The notes under the pieces: model-generated | What the model was told of the DNA's origin: nothing | Database searches by the model: none | The model's input: only the letters and a program-made list of their open reading frames with translations | Assembly (NCBI RefSeq): GCF_019890675.1 | Contig: NZ_JAIOAA010000009.1 | Location: 124,001 to 188,000, forward strand | Source of the DNA: Micromonospora sp. PLK6-60 | GTDB taxonomy: Bacteria; Actinomycetota; Actinomycetes; Mycobacteriales; Micromonosporaceae | Reading direction: 5' to 3' | Length of the DNA stretch: 64,000 nt | Position numbers and translations under genes: made by a program | Shown here: piece by piece, positions 32,506-41,266 of the stretch | Layout of the letters: each line of letters opens with the position of its first letter | How positions within the stretch are numbered: the stretch's first letter is position 1

Positions 32506-33729
32506 GTGGATCGGCGTACCGAGCCCAACCGCAGTGCCATCTACGCCACCACGCTGGTGGCCTTCCTCGCCATCGCCGGCATCGCGGTGGTCGACCCGAT
32601 CCTGCCGGCCATCGGCGAGGCGATCGGGGTCACCGCCTGGCAGGTCGAACTGCTGTTCACCGCGTACATCGCGGTGATGGCGGTCGGCATGATCCCGGCG
32701 ACCCTGGCCAGCGGGAAGTTCGGGTTCAAGCCGGTGCTGATCACCGGCGTCTCGGTGGTCGGGGTGGCCGCCATCCTGGCCTCGTTCAGCGGCGACATCG
32801 TGCAGCTGTCGGTGCTGCGCGGCGTCTGGGGGCTGGGCAACGCGATGTTCTTCGCCACCGCCATGGTGGTGCTGGTCAACCTGGCCAACGACCGGGAGTG
32901 GGTGGTCGGCCTCTTCGAGACCGCCCTCGGCCTCGGCTTCGCGGTCGGCCCGCTGCTCGGCGGCCTGCTCGGGCACATCAGCTGGCGGCTGCCGTTCTTC
33001 GTCTGCGGCGTGTTCATGGTGCTGGCGCTCGGCGTCGCCGCCCGCAAGCTGCGCGAGCCGGCCAACCGGCAGGCGCCCGTACGGGTGGGTCAGATCTTCG
33101 CGACCTACCGCAAGCCGGCGTTCATCGCCCTCTGCGCGGTGACCGCCGCCTACAACTTCGTCTTCTTCGTGGTGCTCGGCTACACGCCGCTCTTCCTGCA
33201 CCTGGACGTGGTGCCGCTGGGGCTGGCCTTCACCGCCTGGGGGCTCGGCCTGGCCGCCGGCATCCTGCTGATCGGCCACCGGCTCGCCCACCGGATCGGC
33301 GCGGTGCAGACCGTCGGCGTGGCCATCACCGGCCTGCTGGCCTGCATGATCCTCTTCGCCACCTCGCACAGCACCGCGCTGTCGCTGGTGGTGCTGGTGC
33401 TCGCCGGCCTGTTCATGGGCCTGGCCAACGCCAACCTCACCGACCTGGCCCTGGGGCTCGGCTCCGGCGACCGCCGGGTGGCCACCGGCGCGTTCAACCT
33501 GGTCCGCTGGGGCGCCGCCGCGCCCGCCCCGATCATCGCCGGCAAGCTCGCCGAGCACAGCCCGGCCCTGCCGTTCTGGGTCGGCTTCGCCGTGCTCGCC
33601 GTCGGCGTGCTGGTCTACCTCGTCTTCGGGCACCTGATGGCCGCCGGCTACGGCGAGCGGGTGGTGTGGAACCGGGCCGCCCGCACCGCCGAGCACACCC
33701 CCGAGGAGCCGGTCGGCGAAGCCTACTGA
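32506..33729 (+). CDS. Major facilitator superfamily exporter
   Basis: This 407-residue protein has about twelve membrane helices and the drug:H+ antiporter look: FLAIAGIAVVDPILPAIGEAI in helix 1, a motif-A-like loop GMIPATLASGKFGFKPVLI, LRGVWGLGNAMFFATAMVVL, and motif C-like GLGFAVGPLLGGLLGHISWR. It would export a small molecule with proton uptake. The GTG at 32506 follows GGAGG by seven bases. It is divergent from the MarR gene and the shared spacer has matching palindromes, so export is probably induced by the regulator's ligand. Confidence 0.9.
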   Translation: MDRRTEPNRSAIYATTLVAFLAIAGIAVVDPILPAIGEAIGVTAWQVELLFTAYIAVMAVGMIPATLASGKFGFKPVLITGVSVVGVAAILASFSGDIVQLSVLRGVWGLGNAMFFATAMVVLVNLANDREWVVGLFETALGLGFAVGPLLGGLLGHISWRLPFFVCGVFMVLALGVAARKLREPANRQAPVRVGQIFATYRKPAFIALCAVTAAYNFVFFVVLGYTPLFLHLDVVPLGLAFTAWGLGLAAGILLIGHRLAHRIGAVQTVGVAITGLLACMILFATSHSTALSLVVLVLAGLFMGLANANLTDLALGLGSGDRRVATGAFNLVRWGAAAPAPIIAGKLAEHSPALPFWVGFAVLAVGVLVYLVFGHLMAAGYGERVVWNRAARTAEHTPEEPVGEAY

Positions 33730-33740
33730 CCGGGTTGGCT

Positions 33741-33794
33741 GTTAGGACGGGGCCCTTGTTATCGCGTAGCCGATAACAAGGGCCCCCTCCTAAC
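33741..33794. terminator. Near-perfect palindrome, dispersed repeat copy 4
   Basis: GTTAGGACGGGGCCCTTGTT at 33741 is mirrored by a closing arm that ends TCCTAAC at 33794. The arms have one mismatch and a six-base loop. It lies between the converging MFS and TauE/SafE genes, twelve bases after the MFS stop. It is nearly the same as the copy at 31890-31939, 1.8 kb away. Confidence 0.8.
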
Positions 33795-33811
33795 GCGCCG
33801 GGGGCGCGGGC

Positions 33812-34573
33812 TCAGCGCAGCGCGCGCCAGAGCAGGTACAGGCCGACCACGGTGCCGAAGACGACGATGACGGTCTTCAGCACCACCGGCGGCAGCCGGC
33901 GCACCAGCCGGGCGCCCGCGTACCCGCCGACCAGGGTGGCCGGCGCGACCACCGCGGCCGCCGCCCAGTTCACCGGCCCGAACAGCGCGAACACCGCCAC
34001 CGTGGTCAGCCCCACCACCGCCGACAGCAGGTTCTTGATCGCGGTCACCCGGGTCAGGGTGGCGTCCAGCACCAACGCCAGACCAGCCACCAGCATCACC
34101 CCGACGGCCGCACCGAAGTAACCGCCGTACACCGTGCAGAGCGCGACCATCGCCTGCGCGGTGACCCGCCGGCGGCGCGGGCTCAGCTCGGCGGGGTGGC
34201 CGACCAGCCGGCGCAGCGGGTCCTGGAAGGCCAGTACCGCCGTCGCGCCCAGCACCAGGAACGGCACCACCACCTCGAACGCCCGCGCCGGGGTGACCAG
34301 CAACAGCACGCAGCCGGCCACCGCGCCGAGCACGGCGGTGGGCAGCAGACCCCACAGCGTACGGCCGTGCGGCAGGTCCATCCGGCTGCCCGCCACGCTG
34401 GCCAGGTAACCGGGGGAGACCGCCACCGAGTTGCTGACGTTGGCGGACACCGGGGGCAGGCCGACCGCGAGCAGCGCCGGGAAGGTGATCAGGGAACCGC
34501 CGCCGGCCGCCGCGTTCACCGTGCCCGCGGCGAGACCGGCGGCCAGCAGCAGCGCGGCGTCGGAGAGATCCAT
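33812..34573 (-). CDS. TauE/SafE (TSUP) family membrane permease
   Basis: This 253-residue protein has about eight membrane helices and the two family motifs: AGLAAGTVNAAAGGGSLITF at the start and VALCTVYGGYFGAAVGVML in the middle, with ANVSNSVAVSPGYLASV between. Members export or import sulfur compounds or organic acids such as sulfite or sulfoacetate. The ATG at 34573 has GTCCC-type weak spacing but fits the family start MDLSDAALLLAAG. No sulfur genes are adjacent, so the substrate is unknown. Confidence 0.88.
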   Translation of the reverse strand: MDLSDAALLLAAGLAAGTVNAAAGGGSLITFPALLAVGLPPVSANVSNSVAVSPGYLASVAGSRMDLPHGRTLWGLLPTAVLGAVAGCVLLLVTPARAFEVVVPFLVLGATAVLAFQDPLRRLVGHPAELSPRRRRVTAQAMVALCTVYGGYFGAAVGVMLVAGLALVLDATLTRVTAIKNLLSAVVGLTTVAVFALFGPVNWAAAAVVAPATLVGGYAGARLVRRLPPVVLKTVIVVFGTVVGLYLLWRALR

Positions 34574-34730
34574 CGTGTCCCGAGGCTAGTCTCACCGGCC
34601 CGGGCCGTGGCCCGCCGGGTTCCGGGCGTTTCCCCGTGGCGCTCAACCTCGCGGGCCGGTTCGGTGTCGTACCGGGCGAGACCCACGAAGGGAGCGACAG
34701 AGGTGACCGGTGACGGCGAGGGGACGCCAG

Positions 34731-35243
34731 GTGGATGATCCCGACTTCCGCGAGTTCGTCGAGGCCCGCTACGGCGACCTGTTACGCACCGCGTACCTGC
34801 TGACCGGCGGCCGGGACGCGGCCCAGGACCTGGTGCACGAGGCGTTGCTGAAGACCATGCGGCGCTGGCGGCGGGTCGACGAACCGATGGCGTACGTGCG
34901 GCGGGCGATGGTCAACGAGCGAACCAACCGCTGGCGGCGGATCGGGCTGCGCGAGCTGCTGCCCGGCGCCCTGCCCGACCGGCCCCGCGCCGACGACACC
35001 GACAGCGTGGCCGAGCGGGACGAACTGCTGCTGGCGCTGGGCCGGCTGCCGGCGCGGATGCGGGCGGTGGTGGTGTTGCGCTACTGGGAGGACCTCGCCG
35101 AGGCCGACGTGGCGGCGGCGATGGGGTGCTCGGTGGGGACGGTGAAGAGCCAGGCGGCGCGGGGATTGGCCCGGCTGCGGGACGTGTTGCGACCCGGTGG
35201 CCGCCCGGCGGTCACCGACCGACTGATCGGGGAGCAGGCATGA
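34731..35243 (+). CDS. SigE family RNA polymerase sigma factor
   Basis: This sigma factor of about 170 residues has region 2 (FVEARYGDLLRTAYLLTGGR, AAQDLVHEALLKTMRRW, AYVRRAMVNERTNRWRR) and region 4 (LPARMRAVVVLRYWEDLAEA, DVAAAMGCSVGTVKSQAARG). It is a paralog of the factor at 6943-7446. I chose the GTG at 34731 after GAGGGG; a GTG at 34710 adds seven residues. Its stop overlaps the start of the following membrane protein gene (ATGA), as in the other pair, so the two proteins are made in step. The stimulus is unknown. Confidence 0.9.
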   Translation: MDDPDFREFVEARYGDLLRTAYLLTGGRDAAQDLVHEALLKTMRRWRRVDEPMAYVRRAMVNERTNRWRRIGLRELLPGALPDRPRADDTDSVAERDELLLALGRLPARMRAVVVLRYWEDLAEADVAAAMGCSVGTVKSQAARGLARLRDVLRPGGRPAVTDRLIGEQA

Positions 35244-36670
35244 GCGTGGACGAACTCCGGGCCGGGCTGGCCCGCGCCGCCGCGACGGTGGTGCCGCCCG
35301 AGGACCCGTACGGCCGGTTGCTGCGGCACGCCCGGCGGCGCCGCCGGGTGCGGCGGACCGCGTTCGGCGCGGCGCTCGCCGGCGCCCTCGCCGCGCTGCT
35401 GGTGGTGCCCGCGACCGGGGTCGGCGTCGGCGGCGTGACCGGCTGGCTGCGCGACGACGGCCCGACCGAAGCCGGGTACGCGGTCAACTCGCCCTGGGTG
35501 TGGCGGCTGATCGACTCCCCGACCCGGGGCAACCTGGCCGGCGACCGCCGGCTGGTCGACGAACTGACCCGGGTGTTCACCGCGGGCCGGGGCGACAGCG
35601 GCATGGGCCGGCTGCCCGAGGTGAAGGTGCTCTTCGTCCACGAGGCGGGCGGCCACCGGCAGGTCGCCGTCGCGTACCACTCGGACCGTGCCGCCGCCCT
35701 CGCCGTCCACCAGGCCCCGGCCGGTGCGACGGCGAGGCAGCTGCTGCACGGCAGCGCCTTCGGCAACGCACCCCTGCTGCCGTTCACCGTGCTCGGCGGC
35801 GTGGACGGCAACGACGTGCGGCAGGTGACCGGCCTCGCGCCGGAGGGCTGCGCCGTCTCCTGGGCCGAGACCGGCACGGTACGTCCCGACGGGACCATCG
35901 GGCGCGCCTGGCGGCCGTCCCCCACCCCCGGCTACCTGCACCTGACGGATCCGCATGTGCGCGGGTGGTGGCGGGTGGAATGCGACGGCGAGGTCCGCGA
36001 ACAGGGCCCCGTCGGGTTCGGTGTCAGCGAGGTCAGCGGTCGTTCGGAGGCGCTCGCCCCACCCTCCGGTACGCCGACCGACCTCGCCGATGTCGTCGGC
36101 ACCCGGGCCGCCGCGCAGAGCACGTACCGGATCCTCACCGGGGCCAGCGGCCTCGCCGCCGAGCCGGTGCTGCGCTGGAGCGGACGGCTCCCCGACGGCA
36201 CCGCCGCGGCGGTGGTCACCGGCGGCACCGACGGTTCCCCGGCGTTGCTGCAACTCGGCCCGAACGGCGACGCGCTGCTGGCGCTGGCCCCGCCCGAGGA
36301 CGCCACCCCGGACGACACCGAGACGATGGCCGCCAGCCGGGCCGACTGGGCGCTGGCCAGCACGGGCAGCGGATCCGGCGAGCTGACCGCCGTGCGGCTG
36401 CCGGTCCGGGCCGGCGGGCACGCCGAACTCGACGACCGGGTGCTCGTGGTGGTCCCGAAGGGGGCGACCGGGGTCGAGGCGCGGCGGCCGGACGGCTCCA
36501 CCACCGTCGGGACCGTGACCGACGGCGTCGCCGTGGTGCCCCTGCCGGTCGGCAAGCAGGCCACCCTGGTGGCGCGTGACGCGCGCGGCACGACGTTGGC
36601 CAGCGCGGAGTTCCGTGAGCCGATATTCGGCCCGCGCCTCTTCGGTGAGTCCCTCCTCTCCGCCTGGTGA
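35240..36670 (+). CDS. Membrane-anchored extracytoplasmic protein, possible anti-sigma partner
   Basis: This 476-residue protein has a short cytoplasmic part (DELRAGLARAAATVVPPEDP, then an Arg-rich RRRRRVRR), one membrane helix at about 40-62 (FGAALAGALAALLVVPATGV) and a large outer part without recognised motifs. Its cytoplasmic start resembles that of the protein at 5504-6946: LR-x-x-L, a VP-x-x-D/E motif, then a basic stretch before the helix. ATGA coupling to the sigma gene suggests it binds that sigma factor, but no ZAS motif is present, so this is inference. A large inverted repeat follows its stop. Confidence 0.68.
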   Translation: MSVDELRAGLARAAATVVPPEDPYGRLLRHARRRRRVRRTAFGAALAGALAALLVVPATGVGVGGVTGWLRDDGPTEAGYAVNSPWVWRLIDSPTRGNLAGDRRLVDELTRVFTAGRGDSGMGRLPEVKVLFVHEAGGHRQVAVAYHSDRAAALAVHQAPAGATARQLLHGSAFGNAPLLPFTVLGGVDGNDVRQVTGLAPEGCAVSWAETGTVRPDGTIGRAWRPSPTPGYLHLTDPHVRGWWRVECDGEVREQGPVGFGVSEVSGRSEALAPPSGTPTDLADVVGTRAAAQSTYRILTGASGLAAEPVLRWSGRLPDGTAAAVVTGGTDGSPALLQLGPNGDALLALAPPEDATPDDTETMAASRADWALASTGSGSGELTAVRLPVRAGGHAELDDRVLVVVPKGATGVEARRPDGSTTVGTVTDGVAVVPLPVGKQATLVARDARGTTLASAEFREPIFGPRLFGESLLSAW

Positions 36671-36765
36671 CCCGTTGATCCTTGGCGGCTGGTGGCCCCG
36701 TTGATCCTTGGCGGCTGAGCGGTAGCGCCCACGGCGTGTCGTACCGCTCAGCCGCCAACGATCAT
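36671..36765. repeat. Tandem unit plus large inverted repeat
   Basis: CCGTTGATCCTTGGCGGCTG occurs twice (36672 and 36698) with a 26-base period. The second copy is the left arm of an inverted repeat, 36701-36724 against 36742-36765, with 22 of 24 bases paired and a 17-base loop. It starts at the stop of the membrane protein gene and ends 55 bases before rnpB, so a terminator of the sigma operon is likely. Confidence 0.7.
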
Positions 36766-36820
36766 CGAGACCGCCCTCGGGGCGGAAATGGCGGCGGTAT
36801 GGGCGTCGTTAGGATGGGGG

Positions 36821-37248
<428 letters not shown>

Positions 37249-37554
37249 CCACCGCGTGAGGCAGGCCCGTCATCCCACATCAGGATTGAAGTGGTGGCTG
37301 CCGACTACGCCCACGTCAGGTAGTAATTGCGGGATCATAATCGATAGGGTAAAGGATAAATGGTGATCCGCTGGCATCCAGCTTGACGACACATTCGTTA
37401 GCAGGAATGCCGCAGTAGGCTCCGATTATGCTCTCCGGGAATTCGTGGGGCAGGACGACGAGCGGGCCGGAGCCCCCCGTCGATGTATGCCACACGGACC
37501 CCGTTCACGTGGCTTCGTGCTGACGGAGGTCGTTGCGCCAGCGATCCATGACGG
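37249..37554. other. 306-base non-coding stretch after rnpB
   Basis: No gene is supported. From about 37270 the base composition drops (for example the ATAATCGATAGGGTAAAGG stretch near 37337), unlike flanking DNA. There is no clear hairpin for rnpB termination. The stretch converges on the stop of the cupin gene. Confidence 0.5.
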
Positions 37555-38094
37555 TCAGTCCCAGTCACCGCTCTTGGGCAGCAGGATCATGTGGTGAGCG
37601 GCGAGGGCGTTGCCCATCTCCTCGAAGCGCTCCTGCGTCCACTCCGGTGCCGGACCTCCGTCCGGGTCGGGGTCGTCGCCGTAGTTGAGGAAGAACTGCT
37701 CGGCCCCAGCCGGCGTGTAGAACACCATCAGCGTGCCCGTCCCGGAGCCGATGTTCTTGAACCCGTGCCGTGTCATGCGGGGGATGTAGATGAAGTCACC
37801 GGCTCCGGCCTCGAAGGTGCCGGCGCCGTTGATGAACTTGAACTCGCCCGAGGCGATGTAGAAGGCCTCGTCCTCGGCCCCGTGGGCGTGCGCGAGGTTG
37901 CCGAAGCCCGGTGCCACGTCCATCTCCATGAGACTGAGCTGGTTGCCGCTCTGCTCGCCGGTCAGCTTGACCTTGACACGCTCGCGGCCGCCGTTGAGTT
38001 GCTTCAGCGGGCCCTCGTCCTTGCGCACCACGAAACCCCTCGCGGCGGTCCAGATCGGGTCGTCGTTGTCCGGCCCAGGCACCTTCAGGTCCAT
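37555..38094 (-). CDS. Cupin domain protein
   Basis: This 179-residue protein has a single cupin barrel. The metal-site motif 1 is HAHGAEDEAFYIASGEFKF (His-x-His, then Glu) and motif 2 is PRMTRHGFKNIGSG with a late His. A mid segment GAGDFIYIP joins them. It resembles small quercetin-dioxygenase-like cupins that bind Fe, Mn or Ni, but the reaction is unknown. AGGAGGAGAG before the ATG at 38094 is an excellent ribosome site. Its codons use more A and T than the neighbours and both flanks are AT-richer, so the gene may be a recent arrival. Confidence 0.85.
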   Translation of the reverse strand: MDLKVPGPDNDDPIWTAARGFVVRKDEGPLKQLNGGRERVKVKLTGEQSGNQLSLMEMDVAPGFGNLAHAHGAEDEAFYIASGEFKFINGAGTFEAGAGDFIYIPRMTRHGFKNIGSGTGTLMVFYTPAGAEQFFLNYGDDPDPDGGPAPEWTQERFEEMGNALAAHHMILLPKSGDWD

Positions 38095-38507
38095 TTTTCT
38101 CTCCTCCTCGAACAGTCGGAGTTCGTTTTGAATGCCGCATTCACGGCCGTTTCTGATTCGAAAATTACGCCCGTTCATTTTTGAGTGCAAGCAAGTGCAG
38201 GCGGCCGGGCTCGTGATTATCGACACCGAAAAATATGGGCCGGCAGATGAACTTCGCATGTTCGGCCGGACCGCCGACCGCAGCAGGGCCCCGGCAAAGT
38301 CGTGATGGTGTTTGACGTGTGCGGCGTGAAGTGGAAGCGCGCATCGCGCTGGGCCTGACCGAGGCGTCTCAGGTCGACATCGTTCTTGGTGACGGTGCCC
38401 GCAACCGGGCTGCGCTCGCGGATCAGATGCCTCGGTGGGCGCTACTTCCGGGAGCCGTGGGCGCAGCGCATCGGATGGCTGCCCGCCCCGGTGACGCCTG
38501 AGGAGCG
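38095..38507. other. 413-base stretch, partly low GC, with a possible gene remnant
   Basis: The first 190 bases are markedly AT-rich for this genome and hold the cupin gene's leader and promoter. From about 38319 to 38516 there is coding-like sequence on the plus strand: one frame reads MRREVEARIALGLTEA from a GTG at 38319, another reads GRYFREPWAQRIGWLP and ends at the TAG near 38528. Together they look like pieces of one degraded gene, but I cannot name it and it overlaps the Lrp stop. Confidence 0.35.
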
Positions 38508-38969
38508 TCAGGCGAGGTCGGTCGGGTAGGGCCGATCGTGCACGAAGCTCTTCATCACCAGGGTGGAGTTCAACCGCTGGACGCCGGGAAGTGTCGACAA
38601 CACGTCGTCCTCGAGCTGCGCGTACGCATCCAGGTCGGTGGTCCGCACCCGCAGCAGGTAGTCCGGGTCACCGAACAGGCGCTGAGCCAGCAGGACGTTC
38701 GGGACGGCCGCCACGCCCTCCTCGAAGGCGAGCAGCGTCGCGCGGTCCTCCTGCCTCATGGTGACGAACACCAGGGCCTCGAAGCCCAACCCCAGCTTTT
38801 TCGGATCCACCACCGCCCGGTAGCCCGTGATCGCCCCGGCCGCTTCCAGGTCGCGCACCCGGCGGTGCGTGGGGGACACCGTCAACCCGACCCGGGCCGC
38901 CAGGTCGGTCAGGCTCAGCCGCCCGTCGACCTGAAGCTCAGCAATAATCTTCCGATCCAGCGCGTCCAC
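38508..38969 (-). CDS. Lrp/AsnC family transcriptional regulator
   Basis: This 153-residue protein has the AsnC-type helix-turn-helix at the start (LDRKIIAELQVDGRLSLTDL, then AARVGLTVSPTHRRVRDLE) and a C-terminal RAM ligand domain (VFVTMRQEDRATLLAFEEGV, LLRVRTTDLDAYAQLEDDVL). Members bind amino acids and control transport or metabolism. I chose the GTG at 38969 (VDALDRK, GGAAG upstream); an ATG at 38993 would add eight residues. It is divergent from a LysE-type exporter, the classic regulator-exporter arrangement, so it probably activates export when an amino acid builds up. Confidence 0.9.
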   Translation of the reverse strand: MDALDRKIIAELQVDGRLSLTDLAARVGLTVSPTHRRVRDLEAAGAITGYRAVVDPKKLGLGFEALVFVTMRQEDRATLLAFEEGVAAVPNVLLAQRLFGDPDYLLRVRTTDLDAYAQLEDDVLSTLPGVQRLNSTLVMKSFVHDRPYPTDLA

Positions 38970-39068
38970 AGCCGAGATTCTTCCACGGAACATGGTCCTG
39001 AGCGCAAAAGAGGGAAACACCTTCTGTCACCTAATGGATACGCTTCCTGCCTGGAGAGGGGAGGCAGC

Positions 39069-39701
39069 GTGGAACTTGCCGCCGTGCTGGGGTTCGCGGC
39101 CGTCGCGTTCACCCTCATCGCAGTTCCCGGCCCGGACTGGGCGTTCGTGCTCGCCGCCGGCACGCGTGACCATGTCGTGGCGCCTGCCGTGGGTGGCCTG
39201 ATGGCCGGCTACGCCCTCATCACGAGCCTGGTCGTGGTCGGTGTCGGTCCGCTCGTCGCGGCCCTGCCCGGGGTCATGACCGGGCTCACCCTCGCCGGGG
39301 CCGGCTATCTGAGCTATCTCGGCGTCCGCACCCTACGCGGCACGGGGCGCATCGGCCCGGTCGACACGGCCCCCGCGCCGGCAGCTTCTTCCGGCCGCTC
39401 CTTCGCGCGAGGGGTCGGCGTGAGCGCACTGAACCCCAAGGGACTGCTGATCTTCCTGTCGATCCTGCCGCAGTTCACCGGGAGCACCGGCGGATGGCCC
39501 CTGCCGGTGCAGTTCGCGGCCCTCGGCGGCATCTTCATCCTCATCGCCGCGCTCTTCTACCTTCCCCTCGGCTACGCCGCCGATCGGGTGCTCGGCGCGC
39601 GGCCCCGCGTCGCTCAGCTCACCGCCACCGTCGCCGGGGCGGCCATGCTCCTCGTCGGAGCAGCCCTGCTCGCCGAGCGCATCGTCGAGCTGGCCAGGTA
39701 G
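39069..39701 (+). CDS. LysE/RhtB family amino-acid exporter
   Basis: This 210-residue protein has about six membrane helices and the LysE/RhtB pattern: FTLIAVPGPDWAFVLAAGTRD at the start (with the family's PGP), a central GAGYLSYLGVRTLRG and GVSALNPKGLLIFLSILPQF, which contains the conserved NPK. It is expected to export an amino acid or derivative. The GTG at 39069 follows GGGGAGG. It is divergent from the Lrp/AsnC gene, 99 bases away, which should control it. Confidence 0.9.
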   Translation: MELAAVLGFAAVAFTLIAVPGPDWAFVLAAGTRDHVVAPAVGGLMAGYALITSLVVVGVGPLVAALPGVMTGLTLAGAGYLSYLGVRTLRGTGRIGPVDTAPAPAASSGRSFARGVGVSALNPKGLLIFLSILPQFTGSTGGWPLPVQFAALGGIFILIAALFYLPLGYAADRVLGARPRVAQLTATVAGAAMLLVGAALLAERIVELAR

Positions 39702-39770
39702 GCCAGCCGCCAGTACACGGTGGCCTACCAGCCAATATCCACTGGCGACCGATGCTGACACCATCGAGGG

Positions 39771-39984
39771 ATGAGCGAGCCGGTGACGAGTACGACGGCC
39801 GCCCCTGCTCGCCGCCGCCCTGTCGCTCGCGGTGCCGGTGGCTCTCGGCGCCGAGTCGATGTTCGGCGGGCGGTGGCCGCAGCCCTGGGACGGCAGCTTC
39901 GTGTCCCTGCTCGGCGTCCTGCCGGCCAGCGTCGCGTACGCCGCCGTCACGCGGCTCGGGCCGGGAAGCGCGGACGGCGGATGA
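39771..39984 (+). pseudogene. Frameshifted small membrane protein gene
   Basis: From the ATG at 39771 the first frame gives MSEPVTSTTAAP and then turns into Arg/Ala-rich nonsense. The +1 frame takes over at about 39795-39803 with LLAAALSLAVPVALGAESMF, then GRWPQPWDGSFVSLLGVLPA and SVAYAAVTRLGPGSADGG, ending at TGA 39982-39984. The second part looks like two membrane helices with a real turn, so a protein of about 71 residues has probably lost its frame by one base, unless it is a sequencing error. The rest of the 406-base gap between LysE and the gene at 40108 shows nothing. Confidence 0.5.
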
Positions 39985-40107
39985 CCGGCCCGCCCGGTCC
40001 GGCCGGACCCGCGAAGTCCGTCCGACCGGACGCCCGCGATGCCCCGCGCGGCCGTCCTCGACCGTTGACCCCGATGGGTACGGTGAGACGGCCTGGAGGA
40101 GGGTGCG

Positions 40108-40683
40108 ATGGCGCTCATTGGACTGTGGCGGCAGCGGCGGCGTAAGGGCAGGCCGGTTCGCGTGATCGTGGGTCTGGTCCTGGTGATCGTCGTCGGCCTC
40201 GGCCTCATCTACGGGCTGCACTGGCTGCTCAATCCGTGGGTGTCGGCGCCCGGCCGGCCCGCCCTGACCGGTTACTGGCAGGGCGAGGTGTCCATGGCGG
40301 ACGGCGACGACCGCCGGCTGGTCCTGCACCTGATCGGTGACCCGCGCGACCAGAAGTGCTACGACTGCCCGGAGATCGACGGCGCCGCGAAGGTGTGCGG
40401 GGCCGGCCAGCGCACCGTGTATGAGGTGTGGGGCGATCCGGAGAACTTCAAGGGCACCAGGTTCTCGGTGAAGACCCGCCCCGAGCGGCACGAACCGGGC
40501 CTCTTCCTCAACGGCCTCGCCGGTGAGCGGGACGGCGACCTGCTGCGGCTCCAGGCCACGATCACGAAGATCGATCCCGACGGGGTGGCCCGGTCCTCCA
40601 CCAGCGACGACAACCCGCCCGATCCGCCGACCCGGGTCGAGCTGCGGCGGGCCACCAAGGCGGACTACCGGGCCGCCTGCTGA
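40108..40683 (+). CDS. Hypothetical membrane-anchored protein, 191 aa
   Basis: I do not recognise this protein. It has a very basic start (RQRRRKGRPVR), one membrane helix (about 18-40, VIVGLVLVIVVGLGLIYGLH) and an outer domain with strand-rich sequence. Two Cys pairs are notable: CYDC near 91-94 and a later CGAG, plus a final Cys, which suggests disulfides outside the cell. GGAGGAGGG precedes the ATG at 40108. It stands alone and converges with the roadblock pair. Confidence 0.65.
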   Translation: MALIGLWRQRRRKGRPVRVIVGLVLVIVVGLGLIYGLHWLLNPWVSAPGRPALTGYWQGEVSMADGDDRRLVLHLIGDPRDQKCYDCPEIDGAAKVCGAGQRTVYEVWGDPENFKGTRFSVKTRPERHEPGLFLNGLAGERDGDLLRLQATITKIDPDGVARSSTSDDNPPDPPTRVELRRATKADYRAAC

Positions 40684-40774
40684 CCGCCGGTCACCCGCCC
40701 TCGGGCACCCCGCGCCACATCTGCGGGCCGCGCCGGGCAGAGGTCCGCCTGGAACGCGCGGCGACCCGTGCCGG

Positions 40775-41266
40775 TCAGGCGTCCGCCGCCGCGTCCGCCA
40801 GCAGGGCGGCCAGCCGGGCCGCCACCCCCGGCGCGTGCAGGTGCAGCCGGGCCACGTTGATGCTGTCCTCGCCGATCACGGCGAGCAGCGCCTGCTCACT
40901 GACCGCGTAGACGCTCAGGTAGCCGTGCTCGTTGCGGACGGTGGACTGCTGGAAGCCGCCCTGCGCGAGCCGCAGGCCGATCTGCCGGCCGAGGCCGTAC
41001 GTGGTGGCGGCCAGTGCCGCCAGGTCGTTGGGGTCCGCCGCGTTCTGCAGGTTGTGCGCGACGAGCAGGCCGTCCACGCCGCCGAGGACGCAGCCGTGCA
41101 CCCCGGGGATCTGGGTACGCAGGTCGGCCAGCTCCCGCCCGATCGCCGCGTACGGCAGCGACGGGTCCCCGGCCAGCGACGGCGGCAGCTCGCGGGGCGG
41201 CGGCAGGTCGGCGGCGCGGGCGGCGCGGCGGGGCAGGGTCTGTCCGGTGCTCTCCGCCCCGCTCAC
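40775..41266 (-). CDS. Roadblock/LC7 domain protein
   Basis: This 163-residue protein has a Pro/Arg-rich start and a roadblock/LC7 fold (about 50-155): ELADLRTQIPGVHGCVLGGV, DGLLVAHNLQNAADPNDLAA, and a later HGYLSVYAVSEQALLAVIGED. Such proteins usually form complexes with small Ras-like GTPases (MglA type). It starts with GTG, overlapping the stop of the second roadblock gene within GTGA (41263-41266). No GTPase or sensor kinase of a conservon is adjacent, which is unusual. Confidence 0.85.
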   Translation of the reverse strand: MSGAESTGQTLPRRAARAADLPPPRELPPSLAGDPSLPYAAIGRELADLRTQIPGVHGCVLGGVDGLLVAHNLQNAADPNDLAALAATTYGLGRQIGLRLAQGGFQQSTVRNEHGYLSVYAVSEQALLAVIGEDSINVARLHLHAPGVAARLAALLADAAADA

